From positions 62,001 to 126,000 of the forward strand of contig JADKAQ010000013.1 in NCBI GenBank assembly GCA_016719105.1: a stretch of DNA of 64,000 nucleotides, in the 5' to 3' direction. The notes beneath the pieces were generated by a model that did no database searches, was not told where the DNA came from, and saw only the letters and a list, made by a program, of their open reading frames with translations. Of this stretch, positions 18,651 through 26,947 are shown piece after piece (positions within the stretch are counted from its first letter, which is position 1; every line of letters starts with the position of its first letter). Made by a program: the position numbers and the translations under genes. The stretch comes from Gemmatimonadota bacterium. Lineage in GTDB: Bacteria; Gemmatimonadota; Gemmatimonadetes; Gemmatimonadales; Gemmatimonadaceae.

Positions 18651-18687
18651 GACGAGCGGGGCGAAATCTACTCGCCCGCAGGGGAGG

Positions 18688-18693
18688 ATTGTA
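18688..18693 (-). promoter_or_regulatory. Candidate -10 element of tRNA-Lys
   Basis: TACAAT on the minus strand, about 38 nt upstream of the mature tRNA 5' end and downstream of the OmpA-gene terminator. No clear -35 partner is seen. Confidence 0.35.
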
Positions 18694-18717
18694 GCAATGC
18701 CATGGGTCGGAAACGCA

Positions 18718-18748
18718 GCAGGGGCCCCGGCAATGCCGGGGCCCCTGC
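18718..18748 (-). terminator. Intrinsic terminator of OmpA-like gene
   Basis: A perfect 15-bp inverted repeat (18718-18732 with 18734-18748) of almost pure GC lies 20 nt after the OmpA-like gene's stop. It also isolates the downstream tRNA from read-through. Confidence 0.8.
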
Positions 18749-18768
18749 GTCGGTCAGGCTGGTTCGAC

Positions 18769-19416
18769 TTACTGCATCGACGCCGTGGCCGTCTCGCCGC
18801 CCTTCGTCTCGATGACGAAGACCACGCGACGGTTGGCCTGCGCGCCCGGCTGATCGCGCTCGGCGCCTTCCACTACCAGGCGGGCCTCACCCATGCCGAC
18901 CGTGCGCATGGAGACTCCCTGCACACCGGCCTGCGTCAGGTACGACGCCACCGACTCGGCGCGACGCTTCGAGAGCGCGTTGTTGTACATGGCGGAGCCC
19001 GCGGGGTCGGCGAAGCCTTCCACCGTGAGGAGCGCGCCACCGTAGTACTTGTTCACGACCTGGACGAAGCGATCGAGCGACGGACGATCCTCGTCGCGGA
19101 CCGAGGCGTCGTCGAAGGCGAACGTCACGGGGAAGGCGAACTTCATCCCGTTTTCCATCGCCGTGATCTTCGCGCCGAACTCCGTGCGAAGCGCCGTCAG
19201 GTCGCGACGCAGCGCCGCGACGTCGGTCTTCAACGTGGCGACTTCGCCCTTCACCGTGGACAGCTCGCCCGACAACGCGCTATCGCCCTGGGCACGGGCA
19301 ACGCGTTCGGTGGAGAGGCCGGTTTCGACGGTGTTGCGGACGAACCCCTTGGTGGCGCAGGCGCTCAGGGTGACCGCCGCGAGGGCAACCGCGGACAGCT
19401 TCAGGATACCGCTCAT
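18769..19416 (-). CDS. OmpA-family lipoprotein
   Basis: A 215-residue lipoprotein with lipobox LSAC (Cys20), a short coiled-coil linker with heptad-like repeats (~residues 40-85), and a C-terminal OmpA domain. The peptidoglycan-binding residues are in VEGFADPAGSAMYNNALSKRRAESV, where the usual His/Thr of GHTD is replaced by FAD; later NRRVVF is typical. It probably tethers the outer membrane to peptidoglycan (Pal-like topology). ATG 19416 follows a strong GAGGAG ribosome site. The promoter region carries a TATAAT and a CRP-type palindrome (separate entries); a strong terminator follows. Confidence 0.9.
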   Translation of the reverse strand: MSGILKLSAVALAAVTLSACATKGFVRNTVETGLSTERVARAQGDSALSGELSTVKGEVATLKTDVAALRRDLTALRTEFGAKITAMENGMKFAFPVTFAFDDASVRDEDRPSLDRFVQVVNKYYGGALLTVEGFADPAGSAMYNNALSKRRAESVASYLTQAGVQGVSMRTVGMGEARLVVEGAERDQPGAQANRRVVFVIETKGGETATASMQ

Positions 19417-19509
19417 GATGTACTCCTCAGGTAGGCTGAGTTTCGGTTGGATGTGCCGCGCTGCCCATGAGGTGGGCCGTCCGCGAGGGCAGCGTGCATG
19501 CACAGGGGA

Positions 19510-19515
19510 ATTATA
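19510..19515 (-). promoter_or_regulatory. -10 element (TATAAT) of OmpA-like gene
   Basis: A perfect TATAAT on the minus strand, about 95 nt upstream of ATG 19416. There is no good -35 hexamer at 16-18 nt; instead a CRP-type site covers that position, as expected for an activator-dependent promoter. Confidence 0.6.
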
Positions 19516-19535
19516 GCGGCGGCAGAGATTTCCGC

Positions 19536-19553
19536 GTGTGACCGCTATCACAC
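19536..19553. promoter_or_regulatory. CRP/FNR-family operator
   Basis: GTGTGACCGCTATCACAC is a perfect inverted repeat matching the CRP consensus TGTGA-N6-TCACA. Its centre is 32 bp from the centre of the TATAAT. With a start ~7 nt past the -10 this places it at about -41.5, the class II activator position. Confidence 0.6.
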
Positions 19554-19570
19554 CCTAACCAACGACTAAT

Positions 19571-20413
19571 TCAGCCTACTTCACCCGTGGAGAGTTGCGG
19601 CTTCCACAACCACTCGCCGCCATCGACCACCAGGATGGCGCCGGTGATCCACGACGCGGCATTCGAAGCAAGAAAGGCGACCGCGTTGGCCACGTCGTCC
19701 GGGCTCCCCCAGCGCCCCAGGGGAATGGTCTTCCGTGCGTAGTCTCCCATGGCTTGTTCGACGGCGAAGACGTCCGTCGCGCCAGAGCCGCTCGGGGGAG
19801 TGAACGCCTTGCGCACTCCCTCGGTTGGAATCGGGCCGGGGGCAATGGCGTTGACCCGGATGTTGTGGCGCGCCCACTCTACCGCGAGCGTGCGGGTGAG
19901 CGCGTCGATCCCCGCCTTGGCCGCGGTGGCGTGCGCCATCAGCGGCCACCCGCGGTAGTGCAACGTCATCGAGATGTTGACGACGTTGCCCCCACCGATG
20001 CGCTGCATGATGGGAAAGACCGCCTGGGTGCAGAAGAACGTCCCCGAAAGGTCGATGTCGAGCACGGAGCGCCAGGCATTGGGCGACATCTGCTCCGACG
20101 GCACGTAGAAGTTGCCGGCCGCGTTGTTGACGAGCAGGTCGATCCGGCCGTGCTGCTCGGCGATGCGTGCCATCGTCGCCTTGACCGCCTCGGGGTCCCG
20201 CACGTCGAGGGGCATCGGGTGCACGTTGCCGCCCTCGGCCCGGAGCATGTCCGCCGCCGCCTCGAGCCGCGTGGCGCTGCGGCTGGCGATGACCACGGTG
20301 GCGCCTAACGAGGCGAGCTGTCGGCTGATGCCATAGCCAATGCCGCTCCCGCCGCCGGTGACGACGGCGACGGTTCCGGCATACAAGTCGGGGCGGAAGA
20401 CGGACGCTGTCAT
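19571..20413 (-). CDS. SDR reductase, 2,4-dienoyl-CoA reductase type
   Basis: A 280-residue short-chain dehydrogenase. It has the NADP-binding GGGSGIGYG turn, NNAAGN, a central ISM strand, and the HATAAKAG motif in which the classical YxxxK tyrosine is not present. This, with LAVEW and APGPIPTEG, matches the peroxisomal-type 2,4-dienoyl-CoA reductase subgroup, which reduces dienoyl-CoA during beta-oxidation of unsaturated fatty acids. ATG 20413 is preceded by a GGGAGACG-type repeat rather than a ribosome site. It trails the rnhB gene by 250 nt and may have its own promoter. Other SDR activity remains possible. Confidence 0.82.
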   Translation of the reverse strand: MTASVFRPDLYAGTVAVVTGGGSGIGYGISRQLASLGATVVIASRSATRLEAAADMLRAEGGNVHPMPLDVRDPEAVKATMARIAEQHGRIDLLVNNAAGNFYVPSEQMSPNAWRSVLDIDLSGTFFCTQAVFPIMQRIGGGNVVNISMTLHYRGWPLMAHATAAKAGIDALTRTLAVEWARHNIRVNAIAPGPIPTEGVRKAFTPPSGSGATDVFAVEQAMGDYARKTIPLGRWGSPDDVANAVAFLASNAASWITGAILVVDGGEWLWKPQLSTGEVG

Positions 20414-20443
20414 CGGGAGACGGAGGGCAAGAGACGGGAGACG
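20414..20443. repeat. GGGAGACG-type simple repeat before an SDR start codon
   Basis: Two GGGAGACG-like units lie immediately upstream of the SDR ATG. They belong to the same sequence family as repeats near lon, pstB2 and ffh. Confidence 0.5.
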
Positions 20444-20662
20444 CGACGGACCGCAGGACGAACGACGCTCGCGGTTTGCGGTGCGCCGCGCAAGACGGCG
20501 GTCATGTGGGTGAGGATGACGACGGTCATGCCGGCGGTCATGCGGGCGAGCAGGGGCGACCGTCAGTGCGCAGTCGCAACCGGCGCCGACCGGCGGCGCG
20601 GGGGAGGAAAATGGCACCCGCCGCACGCAAATGATGACGCGACCGGCCGCGCCATCGCACAT

Positions 20663-21316
20663 CTATTCGTCGGGGGGGGGCCCCGCCGTCAGCGACAACG
20701 ACAGCTGCTTCACGCAGAACGACCGTCGGTGATGCGGCGTCGCCCCCAGCGCCTCCAGGGCCGCCATGTGCGCCGGTGTCCCGTACCCCGCGTTCTGCTC
20801 CCAGCCGAAGCCCGGGTACCGAACGGCCAGACGGTGCATCAACCGATCGCGGGTCACCTTGGCCACGATGGATGCGCACGCGACGGCGTAACACTTCCCG
20901 TCGCCGCCCACCACCGCCGTATGCGCCACGCCGAGGGTGCGGATCGGCTTCCCATCGACGATCACGTGGTCGGGGACTACGCCGAGGCGAGCCAACGCCC
21001 GTCGCATCGCCGTGGTCGTGGCGTGGTAGATGTTGAGGTGGTCGACCTCGCGAGCTGACGCGGCGCCGATCCCTAGGGCGACCGCTCGGGCGCGAATCTC
21101 GTCGACCAGGGCCTCACGCGAGTCCGCGTTCAGTCGCTTGGAGTCGTCGACGCCTGGAATACGGCGTCCGGTCGAGGGCATGATGATGGCGCATGCGACA
21201 ACGGGGCCCGCGAGGGGGCCCCGTCCGACTTCATCGACTCCGGCGATCAGTTCGCCGTATGTGGTACGGGCGTCGCGCTCGATGCGCGACCAACGGGGGG
21301 AGCGCCGAGACGGCAT
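20663..21316 (-). CDS. rnhB: Ribonuclease HII
   Basis: A 217-residue RNase HII that removes ribonucleotides and RNA primers from DNA:RNA hybrids. The catalytic Asp-Glu-Gly pair is in AGVDEVGRGPLAGPV; the VDDSKRL motif, the HVIVDGKP strand Asp and the ASIVAKVTRD segment complete the active site. It begins 18 nt after rplS, the common genomic order, so it is likely cotranscribed with rplS. Confidence 0.96.
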   Translation of the reverse strand: MPSRRSPRWSRIERDARTTYGELIAGVDEVGRGPLAGPVVACAIIMPSTGRRIPGVDDSKRLNADSREALVDEIRARAVALGIGAASAREVDHLNIYHATTTAMRRALARLGVVPDHVIVDGKPIRTLGVAHTAVVGGDGKCYAVACASIVAKVTRDRLMHRLAVRYPGFGWEQNAGYGTPAHMAALEALGATPHHRRSFCVKQLSLSLTAGPPPDE

Positions 21317-21334
21317 CCGCCCCGCCCGACGATC

Positions 21335-21712
21335 TTACGCCTTGCCCGCCTCGGCACCCGGCACCACGACGCGCGCCTTCTTTTCCTTGATGCGGGTCGC
21401 CTTGCCGGAGAGATGACGCAGGTAGTACAGCTTGGCGCGGCGCACACGGCCACGACGCACCACGGTGATCTCGGCCAGCATGGGCGAGTGCACCGGGAAG
21501 ATGCGCTCGACACCGACGCCGTTGGACACCTTGCGCACGGTGAAGGTGGCGCTGACGCCGCTACCACGACGGGCGATGCAGACCCCTTCGAACGCCTGCA
21601 GGCGTTCCTTGTCGCCTTCCTTCACGCGAACGTTGACGCGGACGGTGTCGCCGGCACGAAACGGCGGCACTTCGCGAAGCCACTCCTTCTGAGTTTCGAT
21701 GAACGGATGCAT
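21335..21712 (-). CDS. rplS: 50S ribosomal protein L19
   Basis: A 125-residue L19, located at the 30S-50S interface. Typical features are the FRAGDTVRVNVRVKEG strand, GVCIARRG and VERIFPVHSP, ending in a basic RRAKLYYLR tail. Length is usual. It lies 113 nt downstream of a lipoprotein gene that separates it from trmD, unlike the usual direct trmD-rplS order. Confidence 0.97.
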   Translation of the reverse strand: MHPFIETQKEWLREVPPFRAGDTVRVNVRVKEGDKERLQAFEGVCIARRGSGVSATFTVRKVSNGVGVERIFPVHSPMLAEITVVRRGRVRRAKLYYLRHLSGKATRIKEKKARVVVPGAEAGKA

Positions 21713-21825
21713 ATGACGCTCGGGTCGGTCAGGCAGGGCCCGTCTAGGACGATTTTCGGGAGACCCGTAACGTAAACGGACGGATCACCATCCGCTACCC
21801 TCAACCGCAGACTGGGGTTACGCCC

Positions 21826-22353
21826 CTACTCGATCGTCCCGCGGATGGCCCCGAGGCGCGCCGACGTGGCCGAATGCACGCTCACCTGAAAGGCGCGCGG
21901 GTTCTCCCGGATCTCCTCGGCCAAGGCGCCGGGGCGCGCGTCTCGCCCGACCGACACGGTCCCGCGTAGCTGGATGTAGGGGGAGCGCAGCGTCATGTCG
22001 GAGAAGAGCGTCGCCAGCACCACCCCGGCGTCTCCCCCCCCGCTCCGGCGCAGGAACGCCCCGGTGAAGGTCTCCCCCTTCGGATTGTAGATCGTCGCCA
22101 GGTACTCGAAGGAGTCGTCGTCGTTGACCACGATCCGCACGGTCCCCCACGCCTCGGACGATCCGACGGTCGGCTCCAGCACCGGGCGCGTCTCGGCGGC
22201 GCTGATGCGGGTGCTGAACACCCGCCGTTCCGCGGATCGCGGGTGCGTGCCCATGGCGGTCGAGGCGCGAACCAGATTGCCCTGCGTGGCCATCGTGGCG
22301 CACGCGGGACAGAGGGCGACTATCGACAGGACAACGAGAAGCGGTCTACGCAC
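21826..22353 (-). CDS. CHRD-domain lipoprotein
   Basis: A 175-residue putative lipoprotein (lipobox LCPAC, Cys18). The mature part resembles the CHRD (chordin-like) fold: a VLEPTVGSSEAWG start, an FEYLATIYNPKGETFTGAFL core and a C-terminal LGAIRGTIE ending. CHRD domains are beta-rich extracytoplasmic domains without an assigned bacterial function. It sits between trmD and rplS inside an otherwise canonical translation operon, 85 nt after trmD. Assignment to CHRD is by pattern recall and moderately certain; the exported nature is clear. Confidence 0.7.
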   Translation of the reverse strand: MRRPLLVVLSIVALCPACATMATQGNLVRASTAMGTHPRSAERRVFSTRISAAETRPVLEPTVGSSEAWGTVRIVVNDDDSFEYLATIYNPKGETFTGAFLRRSGGGDAGVVLATLFSDMTLRSPYIQLRGTVSVGRDARPGALAEEIRENPRAFQVSVHSATSARLGAIRGTIE

Positions 22354-22438
22354 GCGGGGTGGTCTGGGGGAGGCCCAGCGAACGCCACAGTATGCACCGG
22401 AATCGCGGAGGCGTCCAGCACGAAAAATCCCGTCGGGA

Positions 22439-23128
22439 CTACTCGATTCCCCGACGCGGACGTTCGCGCGAGCGCTCCTGCGTCAGGCGCTCCCCCTCGT
22501 CCCGGCGCCATCGCGCGATTTCCGCGTGATTGCCGGAGAGCAGGACATCGGGCACCGTTAGGCCGCGATAGTCCGGCGGGCGTGTGTAGCTCGGCGCACT
22601 GATCCCGGTGGAGTCGTAGAACGAGTCCGTGCGGGCGCTCTCGTGATCCGACATCGCCCCGGGCAGGAGGCGCACCACCGCGTCGACGATGGCCAGCGCC
22701 GCCGGCTCGCCCCCGCTCAGGACGAAGTTGCCGATCGACAGTTCCTCGGTGGCGAGATGCTCGGCCACGCGCTGGTCGACGTCCTTGTAGTGTCCGCAGA
22801 GGAGTGTGAGCTCCTCGCCCGCAGCGAATCGTGCCGCGTCGCGCTGCTCGAAGACCCGTCCGCGCGGCGACAGCAGGACGATCGGGGCCGCACAGCCTAA
22901 CGCTTCCACCGCCTCGAAGAACGGCCCCGGCTTCATCACCATCCCTGCCCCGCCACCATACGGATAGTCGTCGACCGAGCGATGCCGGTCATGCGTATAG
23001 TCGCGCAGGTCGACGACGCGATACTCCACACTCCCCGCCGCCGCCGCCTTGGACGGGATGGACAGCTCGAGCGGGATGCGAAAGAAGTCGGGGAAGATCG
23101 TGACGATCGTGATGCGGAGCGGGCTCAT
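22439..23128 (-). CDS. trmD: tRNA (guanine-N1)-methyltransferase
   Basis: A 229-residue TrmD that methylates G37 of tRNAs to prevent +1 frameshifting. It contains the knotted SAM site: YPYGGGAGMVM, LLSPRGR, LLCGHYKDVD, and LSIGNFVLSGGEPAA. The family's usual GRYEGVD is GHYKDVD here, a noticeable change in the cofactor loop, yet the catalytic Asp in SGISAPSYTRP-type region is preserved. Its start overlaps the rimM stop by 4 nt. Confidence 0.95.
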   Translation of the reverse strand: MSPLRITIVTIFPDFFRIPLELSIPSKAAAAGSVEYRVVDLRDYTHDRHRSVDDYPYGGGAGMVMKPGPFFEAVEALGCAAPIVLLSPRGRVFEQRDAARFAAGEELTLLCGHYKDVDQRVAEHLATEELSIGNFVLSGGEPAALAIVDAVVRLLPGAMSDHESARTDSFYDSTGISAPSYTRPPDYRGLTVPDVLLSGNHAEIARWRRDEGERLTQERSRERPRRGIE

Positions 23129-23670
23129 TCGAAGAGCCCGTCGGGGGGATCGATGACCAGGATCCGCGCTTCGGTGTCGACCTCCGCGATGAACTCGTCG
23201 CGGTACGGCATGAGCACCGTCTCCTTCCCGCGCCGAATCTCGAGCAGGATGCCGTGCGCGAGTTCGAAGTAGCCGAGCACCGTCCCGACGACTGTCCCGT
23301 CGGTGCGACGCACTTCGAGCCCGACGAGGTCATGCAGGTAGACCTCGTCCTCGGCCAGCGGTTCGAGCTCTTCGATCGGCACCAGGAGGTAGCGCTCGCG
23401 CCACAGGTCGGCCGCGTTGCGGTCCTGGATCTCGTCGAAGGTGACGAGCAGCCCGTCCTTGAACGGTCGCGAGTCCTCGACATGCAACGTCGCACCGTTG
23501 GGTGCGAGATCGCCGGCAGTATTCCCGGCGAAAATACGTGCGCCGGACGCGAAGACCGCGTCCGGCGCATCCGTCATCACTTCGATCAGCAGCTCCCCGC
23601 GCACCCCGTGGGCGCGCCGCACACGACCAACAATGGCGTGCGTGGCCTCCCCGCGCGGCGACGAGGTCAC
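23125..23670 (-). CDS. rimM: Ribosome maturation factor RimM
   Basis: A 181-residue RimM, a 30S assembly factor that binds S19. The N-terminal barrel starts IVGRVRRAHGVRGELLIEV, and the PRC-barrel half contains EVYLHDLVGLEV and the closing VLMPYRDEFI. It lies between rpsP (6 nt) and trmD (4-nt overlap) in the standard order. Confidence 0.95.
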   Translation of the reverse strand: MTSSPRGEATHAIVGRVRRAHGVRGELLIEVMTDAPDAVFASGARIFAGNTAGDLAPNGATLHVEDSRPFKDGLLVTFDEIQDRNAADLWRERYLLVPIEELEPLAEDEVYLHDLVGLEVRRTDGTVVGTVLGYFELAHGILLEIRRGKETVLMPYRDEFIAEVDTEARILVIDPPDGLFE

Positions 23671-23676
23671 GGCTGG

Positions 23677-23997
23677 TTACTCGGCGCTCTTCTCGCCCTC
23701 GGCGAGGGGAACGGCAGCCGCCTGCAGCTTGCTGGCGAGGCGTGCCTCGTGACGAGCCTTGAGGAGCCCCGCACGACGCAGGATCGAACGCACCGTGTCG
23801 CTCGGCTGTGCGCCGACGTCGAGCCAGTAGTTGGCGCGATCCTGCTTGAGCTCCACGCCCCCCTCGGTCTTGCGGGGCTGGTAGGTCCCGATGATCTCGA
23901 TGAAGCGCCCTTCGCGCGGGCTGCGCGAGTCGGCGACGACGATACGGTACATCGGGTTCTTCTTGCGCCCTTCACGGCGGAGTCGAATGCGAACCAT
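23677..23997 (-). CDS. rpsP: 30S ribosomal protein S16
   Basis: A 106-residue S16 beginning MVRIRLRREGRKKNPMYRI, with PREGRFIEIIGTYQP and the DRANYWLDVGAQPSDTV segment typical of the family. It has a short Ala/Glu-rich C-terminal extension. It is separated from upstream ffh by 163 nt containing a repeat-based hairpin. Confidence 0.98.
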   Translation of the reverse strand: MVRIRLRREGRKKNPMYRIVVADSRSPREGRFIEIIGTYQPRKTEGGVELKQDRANYWLDVGAQPSDTVRSILRRAGLLKARHEARLASKLQAAAVPLAEGEKSAE

Positions 23998-24085
23998 GTC
24001 AAAACCTCGGTTGGTGCGTGAATCCTACTACCCCGGGTTCCTCGCGATCTCCGGCAGTTCCGGAGTGCACCCGGTTCCCTCTCAA

Positions 24086-24161
24086 GAAGACGGGAAGACG
24101 AGAAGACGAGTGAATGCTCGCCGTAGAACCCGTCTTCTCGTCTTCCCGTCTTCCCGTCTTC
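24086..24161. repeat. GAAGACGG-repeat hairpin between ffh and rpsP
   Basis: The left arm (24086-24108) is made of GAAGACGGGAAGACGAG-type units. A perfect 23-bp complementary arm lies at 24131-24153 after a 22-nt loop, and the right arm continues one more unit up to the ffh stop codon. The element can form a very stable hairpin and may act as ffh terminator or attenuator before rpsP. A sibling element lies at 29401-29517. Confidence 0.75.
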
Positions 24162-25489
24162 TACCGTCCGAACATCCCCGGCGGCATTCCCATGCGGCCG
24201 CCGCCGGCGGCTTTCTTCATCATCTTCTGCATGTCGCGGAACTGCTCGAGCAGGCGATTGATCTCGCTGATCGGGCGGCCGCTCCCCTTGGCGATGCGCG
24301 CGCGACGCGACCCGTTGATCAGGTTGGGCGTCTTGCGCTCTTCCTTGGTCATCGAGAGGACGATCGCCTCGACATGCTTCAGGCGCTTGGGGTCCAGGTT
24401 GGCCCCCTTGAGCATCTTGCTGTTCACGCCGGGGAGCATCTTCAGGATGCTCTCCATCGGTCCCAGCTTCTGCATCTGCTTCATGGCCGTGAGGAAGTCC
24501 TCGAGGTCGAGTCCTTCCTTGCGGACCTTCTTCTCCAGCTTCTTGGCTTCGGTGGCGTCGAATGCTTCCTGCGCCTTTTCCACGAGCGACACCACGTCGC
24601 CCATCTGCAGGATGCGCCCGGCCATGCGCTCGGGGTGGAACTCCTCGAGCGCGTCGGACTTCTCGCCGACGCCGATGTACTTGATCGGCTTCTTGAGGAC
24701 GCCGTAGATGGACAGGGCGGCGCCACCGCGGGCGTCGCCGTCCATCTTGGTGAGGATCACGCCGGTGACGCCTAACGCCTTGTTGAAGCCCTCGGCGATG
24801 CGCACCGCGTCCTGGCCGGTCATGCCGTCGGCGACGAAGAGGATCTCGTCAGGGCGGACCGCGTCCTTGAGGCGGACCAGCTCCTGCATCATCTCCTCGT
24901 CGATCTGCAGGCGGCCCGCGGTATCGAGGATGACCACGCGATCGCGAGCCCGCTTGGACTCGTCGATGCCGGCGCGGGCGATCTTCACCACGTCCTTCGT
25001 GGAGCGATCGGCGTAGACCGGGACCTCGAGCGAGGCGCCTAACGTCTCGAGCTGGTCGATGGCGGCGGGGCGATAGACGTCGGCCGCCACCAGGCGCGTC
25101 GGGCGCCCCTCGCTCTTGAGCTTGCGCGCCAGCTTGGCCGCGGATGTCGTCTTCCCCGACCCCTGCAGCCCGACCATCATCACGACCGTCGGCGGGACGG
25201 ACGACAGCTTGAGCGGCTCGCGGCGCTCGCCGAGCATCGTGGTGAGTTCGTCGTAGACGATCTTCACCAGCTGCTGCGCCGGCTGCACGGTCTTGAGCTG
25301 CGTGACGCCGACGGCCTTCTTCTCCACGCGCTCGAGGAACTCGCGCGTGAGCTGGAAGTTGACGTCGGCCTCGAGCAGCACGCGCCGAACTTCCCGCAGC
25401 CCTTCCTTGATGTCCGATTCGGTCAGGACACCGCGGCCGCGGAGTTTGGCGAAGACGCCGGAGATTTTGTCTGAGAGCTCGTCGAACAT
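24161..25489 (-). CDS. ffh: Signal recognition particle protein
   Basis: A 442-residue Ffh, the SRP54 GTPase that targets nascent membrane proteins with 4.5S RNA and FtsY. The N domain is followed by the G domain (G1 GLQGSGKTT, G3 DTAGR, G4 TKMD) and the methionine-rich M domain with KMLPG, GSGR and a terminal GMPPGMFGR. ATG 25489 corresponds to the family N-terminus (MFDELSDKISG); the longer open frame upstream is not supported. It heads the minus-strand translation cluster. Confidence 0.97.
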   Translation of the reverse strand: MFDELSDKISGVFAKLRGRGVLTESDIKEGLREVRRVLLEADVNFQLTREFLERVEKKAVGVTQLKTVQPAQQLVKIVYDELTTMLGERREPLKLSSVPPTVVMMVGLQGSGKTTSAAKLARKLKSEGRPTRLVAADVYRPAAIDQLETLGASLEVPVYADRSTKDVVKIARAGIDESKRARDRVVILDTAGRLQIDEEMMQELVRLKDAVRPDEILFVADGMTGQDAVRIAEGFNKALGVTGVILTKMDGDARGGAALSIYGVLKKPIKYIGVGEKSDALEEFHPERMAGRILQMGDVVSLVEKAQEAFDATEAKKLEKKVRKEGLDLEDFLTAMKQMQKLGPMESILKMLPGVNSKMLKGANLDPKRLKHVEAIVLSMTKEERKTPNLINGSRRARIAKGSGRPISEINRLLEQFRDMQKMMKKAAGGGRMGMPPGMFGR

Positions 25490-25567
25490 AGAGCCAAGAA
25501 CGCTAGCTAAGTGGCCTTGGAAACACAACCTAGAGCCCACTTCGCGTCCGACTTTTTCCACGCGCCC

Positions 25568-26743
25568 CTACCCCGCCCTCCAGAGCATCCCCAGCACCGC
25601 CGCCCCCCCCATTACCCATGCCACGGTCGTCGGCGCGCGGAACCGGAGGAGGGCGACCAGCGCCCCTACGAAAGTGACGATCGCCAGCGGCGAGGTCAGC
25701 GCCCCTCCCCACGCTCCATGGTCACCGCAATCACCCACCACCCCGCGGTGACCCCGTCCGGAAGGCATGGTGGACGGCGTCTCGACGATCCGTTCGAGCT
25801 GGTCGTGCCCCACCAATGTGAACGCGAAGGCGGGGAGGAAGACCCCAGCCGTGACGACGACCGCCCCAACCATCCCTCCCCCGAGGTATCCCGACAAAGG
25901 TCGAGAAGATGATGAACGGGGCGGGCAGCACCGACGACAAGGCCAATCCGTCGAGAAACTGCGCGTCAGTCATCCACCGGCCGGTGATCACGGCGTCGGA
26001 TCGAAGAAAGGGGATCGCCGTGTACGCCCCGCCGAAGGTCAGGAGTCCGGCGCGCCCGCTGCCGAACAGGGTCCTGATCGACGGGGCGATGGTCGACCGA
26101 CCTGGCGACCAGCGGCGCGGGAAGCCAGAGCGAGGAGCGCCCGGAAGCCCGACAGGTCCGTCGCCCGTCGCGTCGCCGCCAGCGCGTGCAGGCGCGACAC
26201 CAGCGACGGCGAGAACCACGATCCGGTTGGCCCGGCACTGGCTCCGGCCGCCGCGACGGCAATCACCCAGAGAGCCGGCGAGGAAAGCGCGTGTTCCCCG
26301 ATACGCACCACAGCGCGCACGATCAGCGCCGCCACCGCCCCTTGGCAGCCCAGCATCGCGCCGCGCCACAGCGGCGAATCCACACCGAAACGGACGTAGC
26401 TCCACGACAGCAGCAGCATGAGCGCGAAGCCCGGGAGCATGAAGCCCAGCCCGGCGACGATCGCCCCGGACCGACCACGCGCCAGCATCCCGAAGTACAC
26501 GCAGAGCTCGTGCGCCTCCGGTCCCGGGAGCGCCTGGTACACGGCGAGCACACGATGAAAGCGCTCGCGCGAGATCCATCGCTCACGATCGACGAGCTGC
26601 TCGCGAATCATTGCGATCTGCGCCACCGGCCCGCCCCACGCCAGCAACCCGAACCTGAGGAAGCGCACGAACAACGCCCCCAGTCTCTCGTTAGGGACGC
26701 CCTCCACCGCGCGCGCGGCCGGTGATGAACTCGGTTGCTCCAT
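25568..26743 (-). pseudogene. chrA: Chromate transporter ChrA, broken
   Basis: Two CHR-domain halves of a ChrA-type membrane transporter are recognisable but lie in different frames. The N-half starts at ATG 26743 (LLAWGGPVAQIAMIREQLV, then the LPGPEAHELCVYFG motif) and loses frame near 26150-26070. The C-half (LLTFGGAYTAIPFLRSD, LSSVLPAPFIIFSTFVG) continues in a second frame, shifts again at about 25893 where one extra A precedes YLGGGM, and shifts at least once more near 25750 before the last membrane segment. At least three to four indels are needed to restore a ~390-residue protein, so this looks like genuine decay rather than a single error. ChrA exports chromate in exchange for sulfate-like anions. 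It is divergent from lon. Confidence 0.85.
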
Positions 26744-26913
26744 GCCGGAATATGCACCGGGTCGCGCCCCTCCTCACCAGCCATCACGCGCTGCGACCTC
26801 GCCCTCCGCTGTCGCGCACAACTCCCGCGCCCCGTACCTTTGTGGCAGGAATCACATGCACCGTCCGTTGATAGGGCGGTGGCATGCCGACGGGAGATCA
26901 CGCCACACTCCCT

Positions 26914-26941
26914 CCCGTCTCCCGTCTCCCGTCTCCCGTCT
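26914..26941. repeat. Four tandem CCCGTCT heptamers before lon
   Basis: Four perfect 7-bp units end 6 nt before the lon ATG, occupying the place of a Shine-Dalgarno sequence. The reverse strand reads (AGACGGG)n, the same family as the repeats at 20414, 24086, 29401 and 55293. Confidence 0.75.
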
Positions 26942-26947
26942 CACCTC

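Noticed and set aside
24109..24130. Loop of the ffh hairpin as a CRISPR-like spacer
   Set aside because: Only one pair of repeat arms, arms are inverted rather than direct, and no cas genes are present.
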